From Thermoproteota archaeon (GTDB taxonomy: Archaea; Korarchaeota; Korarchaeia; Korarchaeales; Korarchaeaceae), in NCBI GenBank assembly GCA_027491785.1, contig JAOZGJ010000063.1, positions 1 through 42,182 of the forward strand: 42,182 nucleotides of DNA. The letters run 5' to 3'. The notes under the pieces were generated by a model that worked only from the letters and a program-made list of their open reading frames with translations, did no database searches and was not told the DNA's origin. Position 1 is the stretch's first letter, and each line of letters starts with the position of its first letter. Of this stretch, positions 16,912 to 25,167 are shown in pieces. The position numbers and the translations under genes were made by a program.

Positions 16912-17592
16912 CTAATCCTCTGTCAATTTTCTATAGAGCCTTCGCCCAGTATTATCCTTTATACCACCGTTTTTTAGAGCAGAAATTATGAGATCGGGTC
17001 TATCTGTAGTTATGGCATCCACCCCCATGGATGCCAAGGAAAGGGCCTGATCAGCATCATTCACGGTCCATACATAGATCTTTCCTCCTGCTTGTCTCAG
17101 ATCCCTGATCAAATCCTCATCGACGTAGGATAGCTCTACCGAGAGGCCATCAGCGAGGGCATCCCTCATCACCCTTACTGGGTCAACCGGCCTATCTTGG
17201 ATCGATGCTAGGGTCGATATCCCCTCATCCTCAAGCTCTGGTTTCAACGTTCTGAGGAGGTTATGATATTTTGAGCTTATCAATACGTTTTCTCCGCTTG
17301 GTAAGGAACGAAATATGTGAGGATCTACGCGAGGCGTCTTCAGATCAACTATTAGCGTTACATTCCTCTCAAGGACCTCCCTCACTATATTCTCAAGGGC
17401 ATCTCCCTTGGGTTCCGGGAAGAGTATCCTCCTCAGGAGAGCTTCTCTGAGTGTGGCAGGCTTTATACTCCCACTTCCATGCTTCACCTGATGGCCAGCT
17501 ATATCCACTTCTACGGCATCTACCCCGGAGTGAAGGTAGAACCTCAGCTTAGTGAGCGTGTTCGCCCTGTGACCTACTATCAGAGGAAGCAT
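16912..17592 (-). CDS. Glycerophosphodiester phosphodiesterase family protein
   Basis: 226-aa TIM-barrel phosphodiesterase. The catalytic pattern is present: VGHRA near the start, AVEVDIAG (the Glu and Asp metal ligands) and HGSG with the second catalytic His (about residue 39). Later LIVDLKTP, SVELSYVD, IYVWTVND and AITTDRPDLI complete the GDPD fold. It would hydrolyse glycerophosphodiesters released from lipid headgroups; the archaeal substrate would be an sn-glycerol-1-phosphate diester, which is inference. No signal peptide, so cytoplasmic. ATG 17592 is divergent from the methyltransferase gene across 68 bases. Confidence 0.87.
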   Translation of the reverse strand: MLPLIVGHRANTLTKLRFYLHSGVDAVEVDIAGHQVKHGSGSIKPATLREALLRRILFPEPKGDALENIVREVLERNVTLIVDLKTPRVDPHIFRSLPSGENVLISSKYHNLLRTLKPELEDEGISTLASIQDRPVDPVRVMRDALADGLSVELSYVDEDLIRDLRQAGGKIYVWTVNDADQALSLASMGVDAITTDRPDLIISALKNGGIKDNTGRRLYRKLTED

Positions 17593-17660
17593 CCATGTGG
17601 CAAGACATAAAACAATTTAAAGGTAGTTGAGGGCACTGGGGTTACAATTAATACGCATCA

Positions 17661-18161
17661 ATGCACCATGGATCGATGATCTGGAAGGACATGCTGCTGG
17701 ATCTCTACCTGAGGAGGGCTGAAGGTACGATATTAGAGGTTGGAACTGGCTTCGGCGAGAACTTAGCCCTCCTGAGGAAAGCATTCCCAGATTCAACAAT
17801 AGTTACAATAGATCCGAGTGTGCATGCTAGCAGGTATGCTGAAGGTTCATATTTCGTGCAGGCAAAGGCTGAGCGACTTCCATTCAGAGATGAGTCTTTT
17901 GATATGGTATCATCTGCAACAACAATGCACCATATGAGGAATATAAGGTCAGCCTTAGAGGAGTTTAGGAGGGTACTTAAGTGCAAGGGGCGCCTGATCA
18001 TAATGGATTGGACTCCAGATTCAAAGTACAATCCTCACAGCAGGGAAGTAGTCGCTAATAGCATGAACGAAGTTATCTCATCGATAGATCACTACATACA
18101 AGTGATACAGCTGAATGAGGAGGAAGAATTCTACGCCATATGTGGAGCTAAGCTCTGTTGA
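17661..18161 (+). CDS. Small class I SAM-dependent methyltransferase
   Basis: 166-aa methyltransferase with motif I as TILEVGTGFGENL, the acidic strand TIVTIDPS, ERLPFRDESFDMVSSATTMH (motif IV region) and FRRVLKCKGRLIIMDW (post motif). It resembles the type 11 methyltransferase domain. It is short: the region after motif V is only about 50 residues, so the substrate-binding part is small. The substrate is unknown. Start ATG 17661. Confidence 0.78.
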   Translation: MHHGSMIWKDMLLDLYLRRAEGTILEVGTGFGENLALLRKAFPDSTIVTIDPSVHASRYAEGSYFVQAKAERLPFRDESFDMVSSATTMHHMRNIRSALEEFRRVLKCKGRLIIMDWTPDSKYNPHSREVVANSMNEVISSIDHYIQVIQLNEEEEFYAICGAKLC

Positions 18162-18203
18162 GCTTTCTTATGGAAAAGAAAGAGGGGAGAGGTGAGATCC
18201 TTT

Positions 18204-19673
18204 TTATAGGCCTAGGTGCTCAAGCATGTGATGGTAGTAATCTACTGGCATCAGGTTCCAAAAGGCTCTCTCTACAACCTCAGAGAGAGCTGGATGTATG
18301 TGCATTCCATTGGCCATTGCCATGTAAGTGGGATCTCTGGAGTACATGAGGGTCACTATCTCCTGTATGAGTATGGAAGCATGGGGCCCAATTATGTGGG
18401 CTCCGACTATAGTTCCCGATTCCCTGTCCACTATGACCTTGACGAAATAATCCTTGACCCCCATGGCTTCTCCTCTAGCGGTGTCCTCATACTTGGAGAA
18501 TCCTATCAAAACTCGATCCTTGCCTAATTGCCTGATCGCTTCTTTCTCCTTCATGCCGACGGCAGCTATTTCGGGATGAGTGAAGACTGCATGAGGTATC
18601 GCATGGTAGCTCATCTTGATCTTATGGCCCATTATGTTGTAGAATATGACTTTTGACTCGTAGTTGGCGACGTGCTTGAACATGTACTTACCGTTTGCAT
18701 CTCCACAAACCCATACTCCCGGCTGAGATGCTTCCAAGTATTCATTGACCTTTATCCAACCATGCTCATCGGTCTCTATACCTGCCCGTTCCGGATGGAG
18801 TATATCAGAGTTTGAGGCCCTTCCCGCAGCTATTAGGATTTCATCCGCGACAAAGCTCACCTCCTCTCCTGTTTTCCTGTTTACAGCTATTAGCTCCTTC
18901 TTTCCATCCGAGGTCTTCTTAGCTCTGATAACTTGGTGATTCGTGTATATATCCAAGTATTTCTGCATCTCCCTCTTAGCAAGTCTAGATACCTCTGGCT
19001 CCTCTTGAGATAATATTTCAGGCAAGTACTCCAGTATCGTGACCTTAGTTCCCATGGCTGAGAAGAAATGGCCAAACTCAGCCCCTATGTACCCACCACC
19101 GACTATTAGCAGGCTCTCTGGCTTCTTGAATAGGCGGAATATCGTATCATTTGTCTGATAACCGACCTCCTCTATACCCTCTATCGGAGGTATGTACGGC
19201 TTCGATCCTGAGCATAGGAGAATTAGCTTCGATTTTATGAGTTTGTCCCCAACCTTCAAGGTGTAAGGAGCTACGAACTCCGCCACTTCAGGGTAGTAGT
19301 CTATGCTCGGATGCTGGCTTAATCCTCTCCTTATCATCTCGATCTCAGGATCTATCAGGCTACGCATCCTCTTCATTACCCTCTCATAATCCACTTTCTT
19401 TATCTCAACGTCTATTCCAAACTTGTGAGCATCGCTAACGATCCTGTAAACATCAGCTGAGTATACCAATATCTTAGATGGGATGCAACCTCTAGTGAGG
19501 CATATCCCGCCGGGATCGTCCTTATCTATGACAGCCACCTTCATATCTGGATTCTGATTGATCAGACCATCAACTATGTTCATGGCGCTTCCAGTACCAA
19601 CGGCAATTAGATCGTACTCTATCGTTTCTTCGTTTTTACCCTTACTCCCATTCCCGCTATCATTCATAGGCAT
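18204..19673 (-). CDS. FAD/NAD-dependent pyridine nucleotide-disulfide oxidoreductase (dihydrolipoamide dehydrogenase-like)
   Basis: 489-aa class I disulfide reductase. The FAD-binding motif is AVGTGSAMNIVDG (residues 25-37), the redox-active pair is in GGICLTRGCIPSK (C-x4-C), the NAD-binding site is LLIVGGGYIGAEFG, the second FAD motif is VWVCGDANGKYMF, and the C-terminal catalytic His-Glu pair is in HIHPALSEVVE. The GTGSAMN variant near the N terminus recalls mycothione-reductase-like members more than classical LpdA. No 2-oxoacid dehydrogenase subunits are adjacent, so the substrate (lipoyl groups, a low-molecular-weight thiol or a persulfide) is open. The first 20 residues are Gly/Ser/Asn-rich and probably disordered. 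Confidence 0.88.
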   Translation of the reverse strand: MPMNDSGNGSKGKNEETIEYDLIAVGTGSAMNIVDGLINQNPDMKVAVIDKDDPGGICLTRGCIPSKILVYSADVYRIVSDAHKFGIDVEIKKVDYERVMKRMRSLIDPEIEMIRRGLSQHPSIDYYPEVAEFVAPYTLKVGDKLIKSKLILLCSGSKPYIPPIEGIEEVGYQTNDTIFRLFKKPESLLIVGGGYIGAEFGHFFSAMGTKVTILEYLPEILSQEEPEVSRLAKREMQKYLDIYTNHQVIRAKKTSDGKKELIAVNRKTGEEVSFVADEILIAAGRASNSDILHPERAGIETDEHGWIKVNEYLEASQPGVWVCGDANGKYMFKHVANYESKVIFYNIMGHKIKMSYHAIPHAVFTHPEIAAVGMKEKEAIRQLGKDRVLIGFSKYEDTARGEAMGVKDYFVKVIVDRESGTIVGAHIIGPHASILIQEIVTLMYSRDPTYMAMANGMHIHPALSEVVERAFWNLMPVDYYHHMLEHLGL

Positions 19674-19802
19674 CCCTCAAGTTAACATTGATTTATTAAA
19701 AGACCATTGCCTTGCCTACAACTGCCTTCGATTGCGCCAATAGTTCGATGGTTTCTATTCACTGCGCCCATATTAATATCTCGAACCAGTTAAGATGGAA
19801 GG

Positions 19803-20480
19803 ATGGATAAATACTATATCTACTATCCAATCGCCATGTTAATCCTTATGCTGCTCTTCTTCTCTCTCCTACCCCTGATATTCCTTCTTTTCTTGGGGAT
19901 CGTGGGAAGAGCCTTTGTGAAGGTGGGTTTAACCCCATTTCAGACGTGGATACTTCTACTGACGTCCCTCGTAGGAAGTGCTGTGAATATACCAGTGGCG
20001 GAGAAGAAAACCTACCAGCTTGTGGATCAGGTCGAAGTGATGAACTTCTTTAGGATACAGCTTCCTCCCATCAAAGTTGAAAGGAGGATTGTGATAGCAG
20101 TAAACTTGGGAGGAGCGATAATTCCAACGATATTCTCTCTCTACCTTTTATATAGAGTTGGGTTAAGGTTAGGAATCTTGGCCTCTCTATTGCTGGTCAT
20201 AATAGTTTCTTACGTATTCAGCAGGCCCATTAGAGGAGTTGGAATAGCTATGCCCTTCTATATAGCTCCTATAGCGGCAGCTTTAGGATCGCTCTTCTTC
20301 GCACCTCACCTAGCTGGCATAAGCGCTTACGTTTCTGGGACCTTGGGAACCCTGATAGGTGCTGATCTATTGAGGCTCAAAGATATAGATAAGATAGGAA
20401 GCGGGTTCGTTAGCATTGGAGGCGCTGGAGTATTCGATGGAATATTCCTCTCTGGAATCTTGGCAGTACTGCTGAGCTGA
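19803..20480 (+). CDS. DUF1614-family membrane protein
   Basis: 225-aa integral membrane protein with about seven hydrophobic segments. The conserved end SIGGAGVFDGIFLSGILAVL and the early GLTPFQTWILLLTSLVGSAV with NIPVAEK are the family's hallmarks. The conserved Asp in GVFDGIF and the acidic residue in GADLLRLKDID lie near membrane borders. Function unknown; some members sit with membrane enzymes. ATG 19803 lies 129 bases after the divergent flavoprotein start. It is followed by an ICMT-like gene 62 bases downstream. Confidence 0.82.
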   Translation: MDKYYIYYPIAMLILMLLFFSLLPLIFLLFLGIVGRAFVKVGLTPFQTWILLLTSLVGSAVNIPVAEKKTYQLVDQVEVMNFFRIQLPPIKVERRIVIAVNLGGAIIPTIFSLYLLYRVGLRLGILASLLLVIIVSYVFSRPIRGVGIAMPFYIAPIAAALGSLFFAPHLAGISAYVSGTLGTLIGADLLRLKDIDKIGSGFVSIGGAGVFDGIFLSGILAVLLS

Positions 20481-20542
20481 ACCTAAGACATCCTGGCTAC
20501 ATGCAAATTTTTATTTACCACTAGCAGAATAAACCGATTAAA

Positions 20543-21043
20543 ATGGAGAAAATAAAGAAAAGGATGTTTCTCTGGCTTGCTGTTATAGCTTTAGCCTTTA
20601 TTGTTGGTTATTTACTTGATACAGCTTACCCCTACGAGTTCCCCATCTACCTGAGGATACTTGGCCTGCTTGGCATGATAGCAGCGGGATTACTGCTCAG
20701 GATCTCTGGTAGGATGCTAAAGAAGTTTGGAGAGCCGGAGGAGTGGGGTTGGACTACCAAGCTTGTGACACACGGTGTATACTCCTGTGTGAGGCATCCC
20801 CACCATTTCGGCATAGGGCTGTTCGTGACATCGTTTGGATTGTTAGTTGGGGGCTACTTCACATTCCTCCTACTTACAGTAATGATATGGATAGCTGTGG
20901 TAACATTCCTGCTTAAGGTAGAGGAGGTAGAACTAAGGGAGAAGTTCGGAAGCCAGTATGAGGAGTATAGCAAGAAGGTCCCGATGATCGTTCCAAAGCC
21001 CATATGCCTGATAAGGGAACTGATTCATCCATCCATTCGCTAG
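20543..21043 (+). CDS. Isoprenylcysteine carboxyl methyltransferase (ICMT)-like membrane protein
   Basis: 166-aa membrane protein with four or five hydrophobic helices. The signature VTHGVYSCVRHPHHFGIGLF, then KVEEVELREKFGSQYEEYSK and VPMIVP is that of the ICMT/PEMT superfamily, which binds SAM at the membrane face. Archaeal members are not thought to act on prenylated proteins; a lipid or small hydrophobic substrate is more likely (inference). AAATTTTTATTTACC about 35 bases upstream of ATG 20543 may hold the promoter. Confidence 0.82.
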   Translation: MEKIKKRMFLWLAVIALAFIVGYLLDTAYPYEFPIYLRILGLLGMIAAGLLLRISGRMLKKFGEPEEWGWTTKLVTHGVYSCVRHPHHFGIGLFVTSFGLLVGGYFTFLLLTVMIWIAVVTFLLKVEEVELREKFGSQYEEYSKKVPMIVPKPICLIRELIHPSIR

Positions 21044-21061
21044 CTGGGATGATGGCTCTCC

Positions 21062-21411
21062 TTAAGTGGTTTTCGCTCGTGCCTTATATTCCCCCACAAA
21101 TTCTATTATTGCGTTCACAAAAAGTGGAGCCATTATTAGCATGAAATCTACCAATGTTGTAGTATTTCAGAGAGAATTACTGCCCCGATCATCCAGGGCA
21201 TGGGTCCCCCCCAAAAAAGAAGATAGAAACTTGATTATCGGATGCCTTTTTCTTCCCCCTTCACCTCATTGTAGCCGTACTTCTTTAATCTCTTAGATGC
21301 TTCTTCTGAGGTCAAGCCATGCAGTGCTTCAAATCCGTGGAGAGTTTTATCTAGTTCTTCAATTAAATTTACATCCAAGCTTCTAGGCCCAATCTCATAT
21401 AATTTTTGCAC
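21062..21411 (-). pseudogene. Remnant of a P-type (H+-transporting class) ATPase, N-terminal part
   Basis: Reading the minus strand from GTG 21411, 58 codons encode a cation-ATPase N-terminal domain (HGLTSEEASKRLKKYGYNEV, EEK). A TAA at 21237-21235 interrupts it, but the same frame then continues FWGGPMPWMIGAVILSEI, the first transmembrane region of proton-ATPase-class P-type ATPases, up to HW and a TAG. One missing base there: in the next frame the text resumes VDFMLIMAPLFVNAIIEF, then GEYKARA and a stop at 21062. So a nonsense mutation, a 1-base deletion and loss of the whole catalytic part show a dead gene. The stretch 21412-21517 holds nothing clear. Confidence 0.8.
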
Positions 21412-21517
21412 TTCTTTGATAAAATGAGGCCTGCTAGCAGTGGTGTATAAAGTGAGCTATTTATCAAAAAGCTTCACCTAAAAGGCAAATTATTTATCTC
21501 CTTAATTATGCCTACAC

Positions 21518-21931
21518 TCATTCCTTCCCGGGTTCGTGCTTCACTGGGCTATTCCCTCTTAGTATTACATTAACAAACTTCACATTTTTCCCCACTCTCG
21601 CCTCTATTTCCGCCAGCAGGCCAGGATCTTCGAGATCCCTGACCTTATCTCCCTCTATTATGTTCAGATGTGGCTTAGTATTTACCTCTATCCTAGTCTC
21701 ACTGCCCAAGTGAAGCAGGTCAAGGAGGCCCAGATCCCTCAGCACTAGCACGTTGGAGTAAAGCGTGGAGAAGCTTAATGTAGGGAAGTTACTCCTCACA
21801 GCTTCATGTACTTCCCTCAGAGAGGGATGCTTCGGTCCAAGCTCCTCTATAATCTCTACCAGCTTAAGCCGCTGAGGTGTCAGCTTGTATCTAGCTTCCT
21901 TGAGTTTTCTGAGCGCCTCCTCCTTCCACAT
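21518..21931 (-). CDS. Fur-family transcriptional regulator without the cysteine zinc site
   Basis: 137-aa winged-helix regulator. ARYKLTPQRLKLVEII, HPSLREVHEAVRSNFPTLSF and STLYSNVLVLRDLGLL are the Fur/PerR DNA-binding domain. The dimer domain is reduced: the usual Cys-x-x-Cys after the His cluster is missing (KPHLNIIEGDKVRDLEDPG), so there is no structural zinc site of the standard type. ATG 21931 has TTTTTATAAG on the minus strand at 21954-21963, about 26 nt upstream, so the message is likely leaderless. It is divergent from the DPS-like gene and the space between them carries a large palindrome, so it probably controls both. Confidence 0.85.
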   Translation of the reverse strand: MWKEEALRKLKEARYKLTPQRLKLVEIIEELGPKHPSLREVHEAVRSNFPTLSFSTLYSNVLVLRDLGLLDLLHLGSETRIEVNTKPHLNIIEGDKVRDLEDPGLLAEIEARVGKNVKFVNVILRGNSPVKHEPGKE

Positions 21932-21969
21932 TCCATGGAGATTCCCAGCGACCTTATAAAAACCGTATT

Positions 21970-22007
21970 AATTAGTAATAATTTCTAATCAGAAATATTT
22001 ATTAATT
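21970..22007. promoter_or_regulatory. 38-bp imperfect palindrome, likely Fur-type operator
   Basis: Two 17-base arms (21970-21986 and 21991-22007) match at 14 of 17 positions around the centre AATC; the core TTTCT-AATC-AGAAA is perfect. It lies between the divergent Fur-like and DPS-like genes, covering the likely promoter of the DPS-like gene and adjoining the TATA-like box of the regulator. AT-rich operators of about this size are usual for Fur/PerR proteins. Confidence 0.65.
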
Positions 22008-22034
22008 AGAAAAGGATTCCATGATGGTGGTAGG

Positions 22035-22589
22035 ATGCCGGAGAGAAATAGGCAATTGATAGAGAAGGCCGGTATAGATGTGGGAAAGCTTCTGGACATG
22101 CTAGTTAGGGCAGCTGCAGCTGAGCTGACCACCTACTACTATTATACCATACTAAGGAGCCATGCAACGGGGATAGAGGGAGAATCAATAAAGGAAATAG
22201 TGGAGGATGCCAGAATAGAGGACAGAAATCACTTCGAGGCTCTAGTGCCAAGAATATACGAGTTAGGTGGGGATCTTCCCAAGGACATAAGGGAGCTGGC
22301 CGATAAGTCGTCATGCATGGACGCATACCTGCCAGAGGAGCCTAGCCTGAAGAACATCCTGAAGGTGCTTCTTGAGGCAGAGAGATGCGCTGTTGGAGTA
22401 TACACTGAGATATGCAGGTACACTTATGGAAAGGATCCGAGAACCTACGATCTAGCTCTAGCTATACTCAACGAGGAGGTTGAGCACGAAGCTTGGTTTG
22501 AGGAGCTGCTGACAGGAAAACCGAGCGGTCATTTCAGGAGGAGCAAGCCTGGAAAGAGTCCCTATGTATCTAAGTTTTTGGTAGGCTGA
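22035..22589 (+). CDS. dps: DPS-like (DPSL) ferritin-like iron-oxidising protein
   Basis: 184-aa four-helix ferritin-like protein. [39 protein letters not shown] with the Glu-x2-His metal site, then [10 protein letters not shown] and [17 protein letters not shown] with the extra cysteines, and [13 protein letters not shown] with the second Glu-x2-His site are those I know from the Sulfolobus solfataricus DPS-like protein, which uses peroxide to oxidise iron and protects DNA. GGTGG 5 bases before ATG 22035 is a possible ribosome site. The palindrome upstream and the divergent Fur-like regulator point to iron or peroxide control. Confidence 0.92.
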   Translation: MPERNRQLIEKAGIDVGKLLDMLVRAAAAELTTYYYYTILRSHATGIEGESIKEIVEDARIEDRNHFEALVPRIYELGGDLPKDIRELADKSSCMDAYLPEEPSLKNILKVLLEAERCAVGVYTEICRYTYGKDPRTYDLALAILNEEVEHEAWFEELLTGKPSGHFRRSKPGKSPYVSKFLVG

Positions 22590-22592
22590 TCC

Positions 22593-22620
22593 CTACATTC
22601 TTTTTATTTAGTTAATGTAG
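22593..22620 (+). terminator. Possible terminator after the DPS-like gene
   Basis: CTACATT at 22593-22599 is complementary to AATGTAG at 22614-22620, and the loop holds the T-rich run TCTTTTTATTT. A T-rich run just after the stop codon is enough to end transcription in archaea; the hairpin may be incidental. Confidence 0.35.
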
Positions 22621-22736
22621 AGCTTTTCTAGTTCCTCACTACTCCTGCAGGAACACTACCCTGATTTTTCACATTTCAAGCGAGATTTGAAAGGAAGAGG
22701 CAATTTGCATATAAGTGCTCCCTCGAACTTGGAGCG

Positions 22737-23360
22737 ATGAATCTTCTCTATGAGTTAAGTACTAGAAGGGGAGTGCTGAGATTGGTGGAGGGGAGATTCA
22801 ATGTGCTGCATGAGATACCTCTGAGAGGTTCCCTCCTGAGAGCTATGGAGGACATGGAAGCTCATTGGAGCGTAGCAGCATTAGAGGGGAATGAAAAGAT
22901 TCTCGGAGAGGTTGACGCTCTTTGCTTCCTTCGGGAAGGTAAGACATGGCTCAATGCCTTCGAGTTTAAGACATCCCTAGATCCTGCAGAGATAATTAAG
23001 CAGGAAGGCAAGGCCAGATTGGTGATCAGCCTAGCTAAAATGTGGCTCGAGTCCAGAGGGATTGATGTAGTTAGCTGGAGCTACACTGTGGTAGTTAGAA
23101 GCAGGATGGATGGATATGGATATCAGAGAGCAGAGCTGGGTAGGAAAGGGATAGGATCCCTCACTTGGATGGAGATAGATGATCTGGGCAGGTACATATT
23201 CAGGAAGATTGTGAGGAGAAATCTAGACGAGCTTCCTCGCATAATTACTGATAAATCCAAGAGCAGAATGAGAAGTTCGGTTTTATCCAACAGGAAAGCT
23301 GTTAGAAGGGAAATAAAACTATCAGACCATGGAAAGTCGCAGTTGCAGGCTGAAATATAA
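22737..23360 (+). CDS. Hypothetical protein with a possible PD-(D/E)XK nuclease core
   Basis: 207-aa protein of no family I can name. The segment GEVDALCFLREGKTW followed by LNAFEFKTSLD has the spacing of a PD-(D/E)XK core (Asp, about 17 residues, Glu-x-Lys), and an upstream Glu-rich helix could supply the remaining ligand. The C terminus is strongly basic (RRNL, KSKSRMRSS, KAVRREIK), which fits nucleic-acid binding. ATG 22737 has CATATAAG at 22708-22715, centred 26 nt upstream, so a leaderless start is well supported. No partner gene is adjacent. Confidence 0.6.
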   Translation: MNLLYELSTRRGVLRLVEGRFNVLHEIPLRGSLLRAMEDMEAHWSVAALEGNEKILGEVDALCFLREGKTWLNAFEFKTSLDPAEIIKQEGKARLVISLAKMWLESRGIDVVSWSYTVVVRSRMDGYGYQRAELGRKGIGSLTWMEIDDLGRYIFRKIVRRNLDELPRIITDKSKSRMRSSVLSNRKAVRREIKLSDHGKSQLQAEI

Positions 23361-23633
23361 ATTCCACGTGCATCCATTCCATCCCATCTTAGAGAGATGC
23401 TATGAAATCATTTACAGCAAGGGTATGTAAAAACATTTAGAATAAGGGAATGGCACTTATTGCAAGCTAACTCCCAGGAAGGAGGAAAAGGAATTTAGCA
23501 CACGCAGTATGAGGAGGAGGAAAGCGTCCATGGTAGTTCCTAAAGTAAGCTTCCCTGACTAGGGAACTGGTGCATCTCCGTTCGATAGGCAGGCGTATTA
23601 TTAAGCCGTCATCGCGGGAGATCTAGGTGCAAG

Positions 23634-24341
23634 ATGAAGTACAAGATATTGGGAGATAATCTGCAGGTGATCCTGATCGAACTCTCTCCCGGAGAAAAGG
23701 TCTATGCTGAAGCTGGAGCTCTGAATCACATGTCAGGAAACGTAAGAATGTACGTCAAGGCTAAGGGAGGATTGGGAGCTAGCCTAAGGAGGGCCATCTC
23801 CGGCGAGACATTCTTCGTGACGGAATTCTCAGCCGAGGGAGGTCCGGGTATAGTATCTTTCTCCGGAACCGCACCTGGTAAGATAGCTGTCCTCGAGCTG
23901 GATGGTACTAAGGAGTTCCTCGTCCAGAGAGGAGGATTTCTGGCCGCAGAGGATGGAGTCGAAGTGACCGCAGGCATCGCTAAAAAGCTTGGCGCGGCTT
24001 TATTCGGCGGAGAAGGTCTCATAATGGAGAGGGTTCGTGGAAGGGGAAAGGTGTTCATACATGCCGCTGGAGACTTCATAGAATATGATTTAGCTCCAGA
24101 TGAGGTTATAAAGGTCGACACAGGCAACTTGGTTGCTATTGAAGATTCCATAGACTTCGACATCGAGAGGGTCGGTGGAATAAAGTCCATCCTGTTCAGT
24201 GGCGAGGGCCTGTTCTTCGCAGTTCTTCGAGGTCCGGGGAAAGTAATACTCCAGTCTATGAACATATCCGCCCTAGCTAGGGAATTGGCTAAACACATAC
24301 CTCACTCCGAAGGCGGAGGGTTCTCATTCTCCTGGGGCTGA
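23634..24341 (+). CDS. AIM24 / TIGR00266-family protein
   Basis: 235-aa all-beta protein. MKYKILGDNLQVILIELSPG, EKVYAEAGALNHMSG, then SGETFFVTEFSAEGG, APGKIAVLEL, and FLVQRGGFLAAEDGVE are the family's characteristic trefoil repeats, ending with GIKSILFSGEGLFFAVLRGPG and VILQSMN. The length is normal. Bacterial and archaeal members have no established function; the mitochondrial homologue AIM24 helps organise inner-membrane complexes. AGGTG about 5 bases before ATG 23634 and TATTATTAAG at 23596-23605 support the start. It is followed after 5 bases by a small membrane protein, so the two are probably one unit. Confidence 0.88.
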   Translation: MKYKILGDNLQVILIELSPGEKVYAEAGALNHMSGNVRMYVKAKGGLGASLRRAISGETFFVTEFSAEGGPGIVSFSGTAPGKIAVLELDGTKEFLVQRGGFLAAEDGVEVTAGIAKKLGAALFGGEGLIMERVRGRGKVFIHAAGDFIEYDLAPDEVIKVDTGNLVAIEDSIDFDIERVGGIKSILFSGEGLFFAVLRGPGKVILQSMNISALARELAKHIPHSEGGGFSFSWG

Positions 24342-24346
24342 AGCCC

Positions 24347-24658
24347 ATGCGGGGAAGGGATGTCCTAGCCCTAACAATCTTGGGGCTCATCGGGATCTTG
24401 TTAGGAGGACTCGCCCTCTGGTTTATCCTCAATTATCTCCCCCTGATCCTAGCGATAATTCTAGCTGTTATAGTGGCCTTCGTGGTAGTAGTTGCTGTGG
24501 CGGCATTCGTGGGATTCTTCACGGCAGCTGTTGGCGCCCTGTATTACTCCCTGACTAAGAAACCAAGAATAGCTGGCAGACCCATAAAGATGGAAAATGT
24601 TGAGGAATTAGATAAGGAGAGGGGAACCTTTAGGAGAGAAGAAGATTCAGGGAAATAG
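24347..24658 (+). CDS. Small membrane protein linked to AIM24 gene
   Basis: 103-aa protein with two or three closely spaced hydrophobic helices (residues about 7-30, 32-55 and 57-68), then a charged cytoplasmic tail from residue 70 (KKPRIAGRPIKMENVEE and a run of acidic and basic residues). Not recognised. The 5-base gap after the AIM24-family gene argues for co-expression; the tail could be the docking site for that soluble protein at the membrane, which is inference. Confidence 0.65.
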   Translation: MRGRDVLALTILGLIGILLGGLALWFILNYLPLILAIILAVIVAFVVVVAVAAFVGFFTAAVGALYYSLTKKPRIAGRPIKMENVEELDKERGTFRREEDSGK

Positions 24659-24732
24659 ATATAGCCAGCAGGCGAGGTATTATAATAGCAGAATAAAAGA
24701 AAAGAGATCTGGCTTGAAAGGTTCTACACAGA

Positions 24733-25167
24733 CTACTCCTTGGCTCTCATGAAGTATTCCACGAATGGGAGGATCGCTCCTGGTATCGTGAAGAAGAGGA
24801 ATATCTCCCACAGTATTGGAGATATATCAAGCGTCACGGTTACAGGCCCCCCGTAGTTCAAGGAAGCAGTTATAACACCTCCATTCATGAAATAGAGGAT
24901 TATGGCAAATCCCAAAATGGATTCTAGGGCTCCTATTAGGGGAGAATATATCGTTCCCTTCAGAGCTGTGGCTGCCAGTGATAGCCCTATAAACAGCAGT
25001 ACTATGATGAGAAGGTTCCCCCCGCTCTGAGTCACTTGTACTTGGGGCAGCCCGCCCAAGAACCTATCGATCACTAAGGGGATGAGCAGGGCGAATAGCA
25101 ACCAGTAATAGAGACCCCACAGGATACCCTCCACCGCAACATCCACGATCCTTTTCTTCCAATTCAA
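24733..25167 (-). CDS. Membrane protein, last gene of a three-gene membrane operon
   Basis: 144-aa protein with four predicted transmembrane helices (about residues 10-32, 48-66, 76-96 and 116-138) and a hydrophilic, beta-like loop between helices 3 and 4 (ITASLNYGGPVTVTLDISP). Not recognised. The start is TTG 25167, which overlaps the previous stop by four bases (TTGA) and has GGTGAGAGG just upstream, a strong ribosome site for coupled translation. It converges on the AIM24-linked gene across 74 bases. Confidence 0.65.
   Translation of the reverse strand: MNWKKRIVDVAVEGILWGLYYWLLFALLIPLVIDRFLGGLPQVQVTQSGGNLLIIVLLFIGLSLAATALKGTIYSPLIGALESILGFAIILYFMNGGVITASLNYGGPVTVTLDISPILWEIFLFFTIPGAILPFVEYFMRAKE

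Noticed and set aside
23726-24298. 190-codon open frame opposite the AIM24-family gene
   Set aside because: Antisense shadow of a well-supported gene; Ser/Pro-rich with no domain.
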